Below are positions 32,133 through 41,982 of a DNA stretch of 64,000 nucleotides, piece after piece. Within the stretch, counting starts at the first letter, position 1; each line of letters opens with the position of its first letter. Made by a program: the position numbers and the translations under genes. The DNA comes from Albibacterium profundi. GTDB taxonomy: Bacteria > Bacteroidota > Bacteroidia > Sphingobacteriales > Sphingobacteriaceae. The DNA is taken from assembly GCF_042159835.1 (NCBI RefSeq), contig NZ_JBBVGT010000001.1, forward strand, positions 1 to 64,000, given 5' to 3'. The notes under the pieces are model-generated. The model searched no databases, was not told the origin of the DNA, and saw only the letters and a list, made by a program, of their open reading frames with translations.

Positions 32133-33863
32133 TTAATTTAATTGAGCCTTATTTTTCGACCATTTGAAAAAATACAAGAACAGAACCAAGGCTGAAACCG
32201 CAATAAATAATGCAGCGTATAATAATAATTCCCCTCTATGGCTCGGATCAAAAAAAGCAAGTACACCCATAGCGATACCGATAGCTGCATAAGTTCCCAT
32301 CATAATCTTAATACCCATGGAGGAATATAAGTCACCGGCTACCTTATTCTTTTTCACTTGCTCTGGGTCAACGTATTCCGCTTCTTTTGACGCTTGTGTG
32401 TACCGATTCCAACCCGCATCGGTTTCCTGCTTCCACAAGAACAACTCTATGACCAACAGGATCATACAGGGCACTACAAAGCCAATAAAGGCGTCAACAA
32501 ATTCCACATGTCGGCTTACAAAGTCTTCGAAGAAAAGTCCCGTTTTCATGGTGATACCTAGAAAAAAAGTGATACCCATGGACCACCAAACCGCTTTTGA
32601 TCCGATTCGCTTAGAAAAAAGCCCCCAAATAGAAGGAATAAAAAGTGGAGAAATAACCAAGGTCAAGATAGGTACAACCACACGCTCTGCGCCCCCAAAA
32701 TAGGGAATCATAACCGCCACACCCGTAATCAATAAACCATATATATAAGTGAACCATCGTCCACTAGAAATCAACGTTCTATCGGACACATTAGGGCGTG
32801 CCGGACGAAAAATATCGTACGCAAAAACATTGGCAAACACATTCAGGTTACTCGACACTGTACTTAAGGTTGCCGATATCATAGCGGCAAGCATAAGACC
32901 AACCATGCCTGCCTTTAAAATATACTGACTCATCAACATATAAGCTTGTTCCGGATTGGCATCCGGATTGACCACCTGATACACCAATGCGGGAGTATAC
33001 CACAAAATTGGGGTGACGATATATAATGTCCCGACGAGATAGGCACTTTTTTTTGCTTCCTTAACGGAAGGTACACTGATATAACGTTGTACAAATGCCC
33101 AGTCTCCTCCAATCATAAAGAAGTTGAGGCACAACCATAACACCATCCAGCCCCAGGAATATTGCTCGCTGAATAACGAGAAAAAACCATCCGGAGCCTT
33201 TTCTATAAAAGCACCGACCCCTCCTACACTATCGAAAGACAGGGGAACCATGATCAAGATCATACCAAACAATACGGCGAACTGCACAACATCGGTCATC
33301 AAAACAGCTAAGAATCCCCCTGCCGCCGTGTATATCAGGGTTATAATTCCCAGGAACAAAACGGCATATGTCACCGATAAATGACCGGTAGTAGGATTTG
33401 CCAACCAATGTCCCTCAGGAAGCGGGATAAGTGCTACAGCCATAATCGCTATAGCATATAAAGCCACTGCCATGTGTATCCCTCGACCGACAATACCAAT
33501 GATGGTATAAAATCGAACCACGGACGTATTGAAGCGTATTCCCAGGTACTCGGCAGGCGAATCAATCTGCTGTTTTGACCATTTCCCCACGACAAACCAG
33601 CCCACAAAGAACGTGGCAATCCCTAGCATCATGGCAATTACAACAGCAACGATACCAGATCTATATGCCACTCCACCCCAAACCACAAAGGTACTAGCAG
33701 AGAAAATAGTCATGTAGGTAGACAGTCCCGACAGCCACCAGGACGAGTTTCGTCCTGCTATAAACATATCCTCAGAAGTTTTTACCTTTTTCCCCAGGAC
33801 ACCACCTAAAACTAAAAGACCTGCAAAATATATTAGTATGATTATATAATCGGCTAATTCCAT
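32133..33863 (-). CDS. Na+/solute symporter (SSS family)
   Basis: A 576-residue inner-membrane transporter with about 14 hydrophobic helices. SSS-family blocks are AGLLVLGGVLGKKVKTSEDMF, NSSWWLSGLSTYMTIFSAST, IYTAAGGFLAVLMTDVVQF and GLMLAAMISATLSTVSSNLN, the last holding the sodium-site region. These transporters bring sugars, polyols, sialic acid or other small solutes into the cytoplasm. Placement between the phosphodiesterase and catabolic genes indicates import of the released product. Confidence 0.9.
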   Translation of the reverse strand: MELADYIIILIYFAGLLVLGGVLGKKVKTSEDMFIAGRNSSWWLSGLSTYMTIFSASTFVVWGGVAYRSGIVAVVIAMMLGIATFFVGWFVVGKWSKQQIDSPAEYLGIRFNTSVVRFYTIIGIVGRGIHMAVALYAIAIMAVALIPLPEGHWLANPTTGHLSVTYAVLFLGIITLIYTAAGGFLAVLMTDVVQFAVLFGMILIMVPLSFDSVGGVGAFIEKAPDGFFSLFSEQYSWGWMVLWLCLNFFMIGGDWAFVQRYISVPSVKEAKKSAYLVGTLYIVTPILWYTPALVYQVVNPDANPEQAYMLMSQYILKAGMVGLMLAAMISATLSTVSSNLNVFANVFAYDIFRPARPNVSDRTLISSGRWFTYIYGLLITGVAVMIPYFGGAERVVVPILTLVISPLFIPSIWGLFSKRIGSKAVWWSMGITFFLGITMKTGLFFEDFVSRHVEFVDAFIGFVVPCMILLVIELFLWKQETDAGWNRYTQASKEAEYVDPEQVKKNKVAGDLYSSMGIKIMMGTYAAIGIAMGVLAFFDPSHRGELLLYAALFIAVSALVLFLYFFKWSKNKAQLN

Positions 33864-33864
33864 A

Positions 33865-34782
33865 TTATTTTTCTGTTCTAGTATTTGTTTTTAATGCCTC
33901 TGCTACCTCGGTTGGATAATCTGATTCAATGATATCAATACCGAGCTTTGCGATTTTTCTATAAGCCTTCGCTCGTTCTTCCCTAGTTGGTAATTTATCA
34001 TATGAGGATGCTGTTGCTATCAAACCACTTACCCCTTCATCATGTAGGAGACGAGTCAAAGCAATCATATCGTCACTTAGCTCCGTTCCCATGCAGGCAA
34101 ACATCTGTTCCTTCGGAATGCCGGCATTGATATACTTAAAATAGGTTTCGGGGTTTCGGATGGATACCGAGAACATCCGGCGGGGTTCATCTCGATAATA
34201 AAACAGGGCATCCTCTGTAGAACGAACCATGTTGATCACGTAGCTATTTGCATCATGCTTGCGCAGCAAATCTGCAATAATCTGTAGGGGCACATTTTTT
34301 TTATCTAGTATCAAAACCGTCTTTCCCCGAGCCCATTCCAACACTTGGGATAATGTAGGAATCCTATACTCGGTAACATCTCCTGCAGCGTTCTTAAGAT
34401 TCAGCTTCTGTAATTCCAGCCAAGTATGATCCTCCACCCTTCCTGTACCATTACTAGTACGCTCCAGCGTTGCATCATGAAATACAACCACAACGCTATC
34501 CTTGGTTAAACGGGGATCAATTTCAAATATCGCCGGCATCTGACTCAGCACATATTCGAAGGCAGCGATACTGTTCTCTGGTAGACCATGCTCTCTTGTC
34601 CCGCGGTGCCCCTGAATGATCGTAGGCTGTTTCTCTCCGATTCGTTGATAGAACTGATGTAAGGCTTTGCTATCCTTAAAAACCCGATAGTTTGCATTCT
34701 CCTGTGCCACTGCTTTACCTGTGATAATAACACATAAGTAAAACGCGATGTAACCTATAAATAAGCATATTCTCTTTTTCAT
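33865..34782 (-). CDS. Glycerophosphodiester phosphodiesterase family protein, secreted
   Basis: 305 residues with an N-terminal signal (ending GKAVAQE). The GDPD motif set is present: IIQGHRGTREHGLPENS (catalytic His, Glu for metal), IFEIDPRLTKDS and VVVFHDATLERTSNGTG (second catalytic His). The family cuts glycerophosphodiesters such as glycerophosphocholine or glycerophosphoinositol, and some members act on teichoic-acid-like phosphodiesters. It overlaps closely with its neighbours (one base from the symporter), arguing for translational coupling. Confidence 0.85.
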   Translation of the reverse strand: MKKRICLFIGYIAFYLCVIITGKAVAQENANYRVFKDSKALHQFYQRIGEKQPTIIQGHRGTREHGLPENSIAAFEYVLSQMPAIFEIDPRLTKDSVVVVFHDATLERTSNGTGRVEDHTWLELQKLNLKNAAGDVTEYRIPTLSQVLEWARGKTVLILDKKNVPLQIIADLLRKHDANSYVINMVRSTEDALFYYRDEPRRMFSVSIRNPETYFKYINAGIPKEQMFACMGTELSDDMIALTRLLHDEGVSGLIATASSYDKLPTREERAKAYRKIAKLGIDIIESDYPTEVAEALKTNTRTEK

Positions 34783-34784
34783 GT

Positions 34785-36077
34785 TTACTTACTTTTGTAT
34801 GGTCCATATACACTCTTCACAATATAATCTTGATTGTTATCATCCAGTACATAAACTGAATATTCACCCCCACCCGGCTTTACTCTTACAACAATATGAC
34901 CTTGCGTTCCTTTCATCTGGTGTAGATATTCAGCCAATCGGCTCTTATTGGCATTGGTCATATTAGTTGTAAATACCTGACAGTCGGGATCCGCTGCATA
35001 CATCCGACCCACGGTCTCAGGATTGGGATGCACATCACGCCAAGTATGTGCCACCACGGTATGTGGCTTTAATTTCCCCAAAAGCATATCACCGTTGCAG
35101 TTGGACGTACCATGGTGATTGGCCTTCATTACCTCCACTGAAGACACTGCGCTGCTCAGCGGAGCTTCGATATCTTTCCATGGATAGCTGGAGCGGCCAT
35201 TGTACTGTAAGTCGCCTCCAGAAAAATAATCAAAGTCTCCATAAGACATCACAAAACCTATACTGAAAATATTTGCTGGGGCATTCGCTGACACCAACGT
35301 GACTGCATCGGGAAACGTATTCCGGGTATCGGTACCCGTACCCGTCCATACCACCCCGTTGGATACAAGGTTTTGAACCTTAAAACTGGGGTATTTCCCC
35401 TGATCATGCTGTAAAACAACCTGATCATCCCGTCCCACTTCAAACTGCTCAACGGTTGCATCATATTCTGATTCCGCCCACTCCATAAAGTCGATATAAT
35501 TGGAGATCCGCGGGTTCGATGTTAAATCACTAGGATAATTGTAATCGGGATACCCTCGATCCAGCAGCTTATCAAAGGGGACCTTTGCTCCTACCTCAGT
35601 CACTCCACCCATGCGGAAATTGCCACCCGGACCCATCGGCAGATCTTCACTGTAGCCACCCATATGATCTGGATGAAAATGACTCAACATAATATAATCC
35701 AGCTTATTGCTTGCCGGTTTAATGAAATGTTTCGCATAATTCGTGATTGCCGTTCCCGGACGAATATTATCATTAGGTTTCTGAGCTGGAGGCGGAATCT
35801 CTTCGTTAGCGTCGATTAACGAGGCTGCTGCGTCGACCAGCATTGTGGTACCGTCGGGAAAGATCAACAAGGTACTTTCGCCCCGTCCTGTGTTAATTGC
35901 ATGAATGTCCAAATATCCATCTTCCCAATCGGGAAGAACCTTCCCAATCATAGAGTTCTCCTGCTCATCGTCGTCTGGCTTCTTGTCTGTACTGAGCTCT
36001 CCACTACCGTCTTTACTACACGAGAGGAGGAAAATAAACACAACCAATCCGATCCATTTATTATTTTTTAGTTTCAT
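34785..36077 (-). CDS. Metallo-beta-lactamase-fold hydrolase lipoprotein
   Basis: 430 residues from MKLKNNKWIG (36077). An upstream in-frame ATG at 36098 lies outside the signal. The lipoprotein signal ends VFIFLLSC. The ComEC/Rec2-like metallo-beta-lactamase domain shows GESTLLIFPDGTTMLVDAA, MLSHFHPDHMGGYSEDL (HxHxDH), DFDYFSGGDLQYNG and EVMKANHHGTSN. It is located at the periplasm or surface and may be a phosphodiesterase or nuclease-like enzyme. The SusD gene precedes it by 25 bases and the GDPD gene follows two bases later, so three phosphoester-type hydrolases are encoded in one operon. Confidence 0.82.
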   Translation of the reverse strand: MKLKNNKWIGLVVFIFLLSCSKDGSGELSTDKKPDDDEQENSMIGKVLPDWEDGYLDIHAINTGRGESTLLIFPDGTTMLVDAAASLIDANEEIPPPAQKPNDNIRPGTAITNYAKHFIKPASNKLDYIMLSHFHPDHMGGYSEDLPMGPGGNFRMGGVTEVGAKVPFDKLLDRGYPDYNYPSDLTSNPRISNYIDFMEWAESEYDATVEQFEVGRDDQVVLQHDQGKYPSFKVQNLVSNGVVWTGTGTDTRNTFPDAVTLVSANAPANIFSIGFVMSYGDFDYFSGGDLQYNGRSSYPWKDIEAPLSSAVSSVEVMKANHHGTSNCNGDMLLGKLKPHTVVAHTWRDVHPNPETVGRMYAADPDCQVFTTNMTNANKSRLAEYLHQMKGTQGHIVVRVKPGGGEYSVYVLDDNNQDYIVKSVYGPYKSK

Positions 36078-36102
36078 TACTTTGAATTTAATATACAATC
36101 AG

Positions 36103-37794
36103 TTAATACCCGGGATTCTGTTTCATATTATCCGGATTGATAATTACCTCTCTGGAAGGAATTGGAAAAAGATACTGCCGACTCTTATCAAAGTTTCTTG
36201 TCACAACTGTTCTTATTTTTCCCGTCTGCGACATCGCTGAGAAATCCACCAAGCCATTTTCATCTACTTCCGGTAATGGTCCTTTAGGAAAGAAATAATC
36301 CCCGGAAGCAATATTCTCCTCTAGACCGGACTTTACAGGTAATGCGTATACCGGACGGTTAATAGCAATTTCGGCCAATCTCCAACGAATCAGATCGAAC
36401 CAACGCCGATTTTCCCAGGCCAATTCAGTCCGGCGCTCCGTGCGAAGAATAGTTCTGAGTTCTGCCTGTCCGGTTTCTGTAACCGCTGGATAGAACGCCG
36501 TTTGTCCAGGCGAAGCTTCATATGCGCGTGCTCGTACCTGATTAATCGCATCCAGAGTAGAATCATCAATTTCATTTAATTCGATTTTTGCCTCCGCATA
36601 CATTAACAGTACGTCCGCATACCGCATGATAATTATATTCGGATCCGCCCGTTTGTTCGCATATGCATCGTCAACACCCTTCTTTAGAACTAAACCATTG
36701 TAAGAAGCAAATTGCGAGCTTAACTGCGTCTCCCGATTTACGACCATCTTGTTTGTTGCAAGATCTAAAACATGCGTAGCACCCGGATCATAAATAAAAC
36801 CATGAAAAGGCGTTCCAAATGCGGGTACAAGTTCCGATAGCCTAGGGTCTCTGTTCATAAACGGTTTTTGAGGGTCAAATAATGGAGACTCATCTATAGG
36901 GAGACCGTCGGTACACGTATACGCACAAAACAATTCCCAAGAGGGTTGTGCGGTACTGGTTCCGCCAAGGGTTCGTGGCAGGAAAGAATTTCCACCCATG
37001 TTTTCTCCTGTAAGTTGTTCAGAGCGAGGAATAATAAAAATGAACTCAGGAGATTGGTTTGTTGTAGAAAGAAATAAATCCCCATAATCCGGATGTAGAT
37101 CGTACACCCCTAAATCCATACAAGCTTTCGCAGCATTCCGGGCTGTCTCGTAGTCCAGCATCCAAGTCGCTACTCGAGCTTTAAAGGCATATGCCGCACC
37201 TTTTGTAATGCGCTGGCTATCACTAATCGGAAGAAATTCGATCGCCGTATCAAAATCCTTATAAATCTGTTCTAGCACGATGGCTTTGTCGGTCCGACCA
37301 GTAGTAAAAGCTTCCTCGATGGTAATATAATCTGTCAGTAACGGCACGTCACCGTACATAAACACCAAATAAGAGTAAAAGCTAGCGCGAAAAAAATATG
37401 CTTCAGCGCGTAATTGGTTCAGTCTTGTTTCGGGAATATTAGCCTGCCCATTTTCTAAGTTACTCAAGATAGTATTTGCTCTCGTAATACCTTTGTAGGT
37501 ATTTGCCCATGTATTTCTGGAGTCACTCCATTCGCTTGTAATCGAGCCGGCAACCCAATCGTATAAATACTCACGTTGGTTCCAATCGTCCGTCCAGCGA
37601 TCTGTATTATATAACCTTGCACCTTCTACATACCAAAGGGCGTCCCTATATAGGTCATTAAGCGCCATGATAACTTCATCTTCAGTTTTGTACCAATTTT
37701 CGCTAGATCCTTCCGACAAAGGATTCAGATCTAGTTTTTGGCAGCTTGTCGTAAAAACGAGAAGCGATAGGATAGATATTATAATCTTTTTCAT
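36103..37794 (-). CDS. SusD/RagB-family substrate-binding lipoprotein
   Basis: A 563-residue surface lipoprotein (signal MKKIIISILSLLVFTTSC, Cys18) with the SusD layout: early NWYKTEDEVIMALNDLYRDAL, TPR-like RTDKAIVLEQIYKDFDTAIE, MRYADVLLMYAEAKIELNE, WENRRWFDLIRW and the typical end FPIPSREVIINPDNMKQNPGY. It captures the ligand at the cell surface and hands it to the SusC protein encoded upstream. Confidence 0.95.
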   Translation of the reverse strand: MKKIIISILSLLVFTTSCQKLDLNPLSEGSSENWYKTEDEVIMALNDLYRDALWYVEGARLYNTDRWTDDWNQREYLYDWVAGSITSEWSDSRNTWANTYKGITRANTILSNLENGQANIPETRLNQLRAEAYFFRASFYSYLVFMYGDVPLLTDYITIEEAFTTGRTDKAIVLEQIYKDFDTAIEFLPISDSQRITKGAAYAFKARVATWMLDYETARNAAKACMDLGVYDLHPDYGDLFLSTTNQSPEFIFIIPRSEQLTGENMGGNSFLPRTLGGTSTAQPSWELFCAYTCTDGLPIDESPLFDPQKPFMNRDPRLSELVPAFGTPFHGFIYDPGATHVLDLATNKMVVNRETQLSSQFASYNGLVLKKGVDDAYANKRADPNIIIMRYADVLLMYAEAKIELNEIDDSTLDAINQVRARAYEASPGQTAFYPAVTETGQAELRTILRTERRTELAWENRRWFDLIRWRLAEIAINRPVYALPVKSGLEENIASGDYFFPKGPLPEVDENGLVDFSAMSQTGKIRTVVTRNFDKSRQYLFPIPSREVIINPDNMKQNPGY

Positions 37795-37833
37795 TTGTAT
37801 TAATTTTTCTTGGTGATCAGAAATTTTTAATTA

Positions 37834-40800
37834 TTAAAATCGAATTTCAACACCAAAATTCCAGGTCCTGGCAATATAGGCCGTCAAACCAGCCTCCGGA
37901 TCCCATCCTTTCGGGTAGTTATCAATGGAAAACAAATCATTAGCTGAAGCATAGACCCTCAAATTTGATATCTTTGCGGCATTCAGCCATTTACTCGGCA
38001 AGGTATATCCTAACGTCACATTCTTTAACCGGAAATACGACCCATCAAACAGCCAAAAATCCGAAGTTTCATAATTATTGCCATCATAGCCCAATTGTGA
38101 TAGACGTGGAAATCTTGCATTTCGGTTCTGTTCATCAGAATTGTACTCGCTATAATAATTTCCGTCCACGAAATCAGGGAACGTGTGCCATGCTGCCGTC
38201 TGATACACCATGTCAACAGCAAGACGACTGGTTTTTTTTCCAACACCCTGAAACATCACGAACATATCAAAGCCTTTATAATCCATATTGATGTTCCCGC
38301 CGTAAAGAAGCCTCGGTAAGGATCCGCCTAGAGGAACCCGATCGTATTCCGGATTGATAACTCCGTCGGGTTCACCGCCAGTACCACCCACATCTTGATA
38401 CTTAACATCGCCCGGTCTTACCACCTGACTAAGCAAGGCTGAGTTATCAATGTCCTCCTGCGATTGAAATAACCCGTCAGAACGGTAGCCATACCAAGAG
38501 TTGTACTCTACACCTTCTTTGATGATCTGGTCACCCAAGAAAACAATTCCCGACAGATTGCCCATCATCGACTCATAATCCGATATATTCGCAGAAACCG
38601 AATATCTGAATTCTCCAATACGATCTCGCCAACCTACCTGGACATCCCAGCCCTTGGTATTCATGGTCCCCGCGTTTTGATCCGGATTATCGTATCCCAT
38701 AAATGCCGGTATTTCGAGTGCTAACAACATATCGCGCGTGGTCTTCTTATAATAATCGGCAGTTACAGACAATTTATTTGAAATTAATCTAGCGTCGAAT
38801 CCGATGTTCCAAGACTCAGTAGTTTCCCAGGAGATGTTTCGAATATTGTAGCCTACTTGTGCGGCCGTGGTTTTCGACACAATGTTTCCGTCTTCCACAA
38901 ATAGCGTGTTGTTGAAATTCATAATGGCCTGATAGGGATAGTTTCCGATACGCTCGTTACCAAGAGTTCCCCACGACCCCCTTAGTTTGAAAAAATCCAA
39001 GGCAGTAATGTCAAGATTTTTTATAAATGGCTCTTCTGTGGGCACCCACCCTACGGCTACAGAAGGAAAACTTGCCCATCGATAATCCTTATGAAATCTC
39101 GACGATCCATCGTAACGAATGTTCGCTTGCACTAGATACTTATCGGCATAATCATATATTATCCTTCCAAAATAGGAGTTATAAGCGTTCTCTATCGCAT
39201 TCCCGTCATTCGACATAAAATCTAGATTTCCCCGATCCAAGTAAGGATAGTTCGAAAGCGACAAATCGTTCGAAGATGCATTCAAGCCTTCTTGAAATCT
39301 ATAATAGTCTTCATAACCCGCCATAACAGATAGATCGTGATTTTCACCAATGCTAGCCTCATAGTTAGCCGTCAACTGTTTCGTTGTTGTACGAATTTCG
39401 CTTCGCGATTCTGCCAAACTTGTAATAAGATTTCCTGAGATATAACCGGAAGTGGTTGTTGTGTTATCTAAATCGTAATAAGGTATTTGTTTGACGAATC
39501 GTTTACCCGTTACAGACCTAATTGTTGGTGCTATAACACCTGAAATGATCAGATTTTCTATCGGTGTGAAGTTGAGGGCTAATCTTCCGGTCAATTCGTC
39601 GCCCACGCTATTATCGAACCCTCCATGATTTACTCTTGCCCAAGTATTTGTACCATTTCTACCGGGTGAAATACGACCATCAGACCAATATGGAGTTTCT
39701 AAGGGCCCATATTTATAGACGTGGGAAAGTGGGTTGTTAACCGGTTGATCATTAACAGAACGTAAATAAGATGCACCTACATCGGCTGACAAAAATTTTG
39801 TTATAGTAAATTCATTGTTCATCCGTGATGAGATTCTTTCAAACGATCTGTTGTTGTATAAAGCATCTGCTTTTTCATAATTTAAAGAAGCCTTCGTTTT
39901 AACAAAATCATTACCGTATGTCAAGGAAAGCCCGTGTTGGGTATTTGGTGCATAATCTTTGATGATCTCGTCCATCCAATTCATAATCGGGAAACGGTCT
40001 GAACCGGTCAATATATGATTTGCATCGTAATCCTCGATAAACTCTTTACTATAGACATTGTAATCTGCTCCTGACTGATTACCGCCATCGTTCCATGCCA
40101 CTTCATTGATCATCTGCATATATCGTATATGATCTACTGGTTCAGGAAATTGCGTCGGTGTTATCAACCCATACATACCATGATACTCGAGGTTTAACTG
40201 ATTGGTTTTAGCTCGTTTGGTGGTTATGAGAATAACCCCAGCAGATGCTCTTGCGCCGTAAATAGACGCAGATGCAGCATCCTTTAGGATCGATATGTTT
40301 TCCACATCATTAGGGTTTATCCTATCAATACTTTCAACCGGTATACCGTCCACCAAAATAAGCGGATTACTATTCCCAATAGTTGTAATCCCCCTTATCC
40401 TAATTGTGGCTGTCGCACCAGGCAGACTGCTACTTTTAGTAACCGATATCCCCGGTGCGGCTCCCTGTAAGGCCTGAGAAAGTACAATTTCTCTTCTTTT
40501 CTCGAGATCAGCACCTTCTACAACAGCTACCGAGCCAGTTAAATCCTTCTTTCTGGCCGTTCCATAACCGATGGCAACGACCTCATCTAAATTCATCGCA
40601 TCGAGTTCCAAAACCACATTTAAAACATTACTCGTTCCTAGTGCGATCTCCTGTGTTTTCATTCCGATAAAAGAAAAAGAAAGTATCGTGGAGGCAGCAT
40701 CCGGTACGCTAACGTTATAAACTCCGTCGTCATTGGTCATCGTGGACATACTCTCTTCCTTTACGCTTACGCTCACACCTGACAATGGTTGACCTCCCTC

Positions 40801-40908
40801 GTCGGTCACTTTTCCACTAATTTCCCGTTGCTCAGTTTGTGCCGACAACGCTACAGAAATCAGTAGCATTGAAAGGGTACCAAGCAGTTTGGCTAATTGT
40901 CTTTTCAT
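37834..40908 (-). CDS. SusC/RagA-family TonB-linked outer-membrane transporter
   Basis: 1024 residues from MKRQLAKLLG (40908). The longer frame beginning at 40989 only adds residues before the signal peptide. After the signal (ending ALSAQ) comes a carboxypeptidase-regulatory-like domain (ISGKVTDEGGQPLSGVSVSV), a plug (GTARKKDLTGSVAVVEGADL, IRIRGITTIGNSNPLILVDG, EDVENISILKDAASASIYG-type block) and a large barrel ending GVEIRF. It forms the SusCD uptake pair with the downstream lipoprotein. Confidence 0.95.
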   Translation of the reverse strand: MKRQLAKLLGTLSMLLISVALSAQTEQREISGKVTDEGGQPLSGVSVSVKEESMSTMTNDDGVYNVSVPDAASTILSFSFIGMKTQEIALGTSNVLNVVLELDAMNLDEVVAIGYGTARKKDLTGSVAVVEGADLEKRREIVLSQALQGAAPGISVTKSSSLPGATATIRIRGITTIGNSNPLILVDGIPVESIDRINPNDVENISILKDAASASIYGARASAGVILITTKRAKTNQLNLEYHGMYGLITPTQFPEPVDHIRYMQMINEVAWNDGGNQSGADYNVYSKEFIEDYDANHILTGSDRFPIMNWMDEIIKDYAPNTQHGLSLTYGNDFVKTKASLNYEKADALYNNRSFERISSRMNNEFTITKFLSADVGASYLRSVNDQPVNNPLSHVYKYGPLETPYWSDGRISPGRNGTNTWARVNHGGFDNSVGDELTGRLALNFTPIENLIISGVIAPTIRSVTGKRFVKQIPYYDLDNTTTTSGYISGNLITSLAESRSEIRTTTKQLTANYEASIGENHDLSVMAGYEDYYRFQEGLNASSNDLSLSNYPYLDRGNLDFMSNDGNAIENAYNSYFGRIIYDYADKYLVQANIRYDGSSRFHKDYRWASFPSVAVGWVPTEEPFIKNLDITALDFFKLRGSWGTLGNERIGNYPYQAIMNFNNTLFVEDGNIVSKTTAAQVGYNIRNISWETTESWNIGFDARLISNKLSVTADYYKKTTRDMLLALEIPAFMGYDNPDQNAGTMNTKGWDVQVGWRDRIGEFRYSVSANISDYESMMGNLSGIVFLGDQIIKEGVEYNSWYGYRSDGLFQSQEDIDNSALLSQVVRPGDVKYQDVGGTGGEPDGVINPEYDRVPLGGSLPRLLYGGNINMDYKGFDMFVMFQGVGKKTSRLAVDMVYQTAAWHTFPDFVDGNYYSEYNSDEQNRNARFPRLSQLGYDGNNYETSDFWLFDGSYFRLKNVTLGYTLPSKWLNAAKISNLRVYASANDLFSIDNYPKGWDPEAGLTAYIARTWNFGVEIRF

Positions 40909-40998
40909 AATTGTTAAGTTTGTTTTATGGACAATCCGTAACACCATGTCGCTCAAATAGAGACTGTTCATGCTCACTTCATAATCCATTATTTATAT

Positions 40999-41937
40999 CT
41001 AATTTACATGCACTGATATCTCATCGACCATCAGCCTTGCTCTTGAGTCGTTTTTGCTGATTCTGAAGCGCACTGGTCCCTTTATATCTAATTCGTATTC
41101 CTTGAAATATTGTATTTCCACCGAATTTACTTCTAAAACATCACCTAAAGCAATCCAGGTCACTCCAGAATCCTGAGAATACTCTACAGTTACAAGAATG
41201 GGATTGCTCTCAGCATCCGTATCATTGCTATTAGTTTTTGTTACAGTACCATAGTAGAATGAGAACTTGGAAGCTCCATACGGCAGGTCGAAATTCATCT
41301 CCAAAGACGTGGCAACATTGTTCCGCATCATCAACCCCCACTCGCCGATCTTGTGTACGATAGCATCAACCGAATTGAGATACATATTGGGCATTAACCA
41401 TTCACCCGACGGGAATACATCGGATTCGCCGCCATATCCTCCTTTTCTCACACTTTCATGATTTTCCCATCCTTCGGGAAAGTTAGGATAAAGCTCTTTA
41501 ACTGGTTCCGGTTCTGGTTCTTCGAAATCTTTATCAACGATACCATACTTAGGCATAATCCGCGCGCGCTCCTGCCCGTCCGTGATGTACACCCACTCCC
41601 CGGTGTCGTAATTAACGTTAGCTCGTACACGCAAATAATAACCGCGAGTCTCTTCTAGTCCACTGAATCGATAAAAATCCTTCGAGGTGGTAGTGTAAGC
41701 ATCTAACGGCTGTTCACTATCCTCTGACCCTAGTAATTGTACCGTATAAGACGTAGCACCCTCAATACGGTCCCAGGCGACTGTAATACTTGCACTCGAG
41801 TAATCCGATAAATGCACATTTGTTGGAACCTTGTCTGTCGTTCCCCCAGTATCTAATGCTTCCTTCTTACATGAATACGAAGCCAGCAACAAAGTGAACA
41901 CGATCAGGTGACAGCAATAGTTTGTTAATTTTTTCAT
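40999..41937 (-). CDS. Surface lipoprotein with fibronectin type III domain
   Basis: 312 residues: lipoprotein signal to LLASYSC, an Fn3 domain (about 38-128, PTNVHLSDYSSASITVAWD, YYLRVRANVNYDTG), an acidic Glu/Pro linker and a C-terminal beta-sandwich (NVATSLEMNFDLPYGASKFS, NPILVTVEYSQDSGVTWIAL) resembling choice-of-anchor domains. In SusC/SusD loci such proteins act as extra surface glycan-binding proteins (SusE/F position). It lies upstream of SusC in the same operon. Confidence 0.75.
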   Translation of the reverse strand: MKKLTNYCCHLIVFTLLLASYSCKKEALDTGGTTDKVPTNVHLSDYSSASITVAWDRIEGATSYTVQLLGSEDSEQPLDAYTTTSKDFYRFSGLEETRGYYLRVRANVNYDTGEWVYITDGQERARIMPKYGIVDKDFEEPEPEPVKELYPNFPEGWENHESVRKGGYGGESDVFPSGEWLMPNMYLNSVDAIVHKIGEWGLMMRNNVATSLEMNFDLPYGASKFSFYYGTVTKTNSNDTDAESNPILVTVEYSQDSGVTWIALGDVLEVNSVEIQYFKEYELDIKGPVRFRISKNDSRARLMVDEISVHVN

Positions 41938-41982
41938 CTTATTTATAATTTTTAATGACTAAACATTGAACTTCTAACCTGC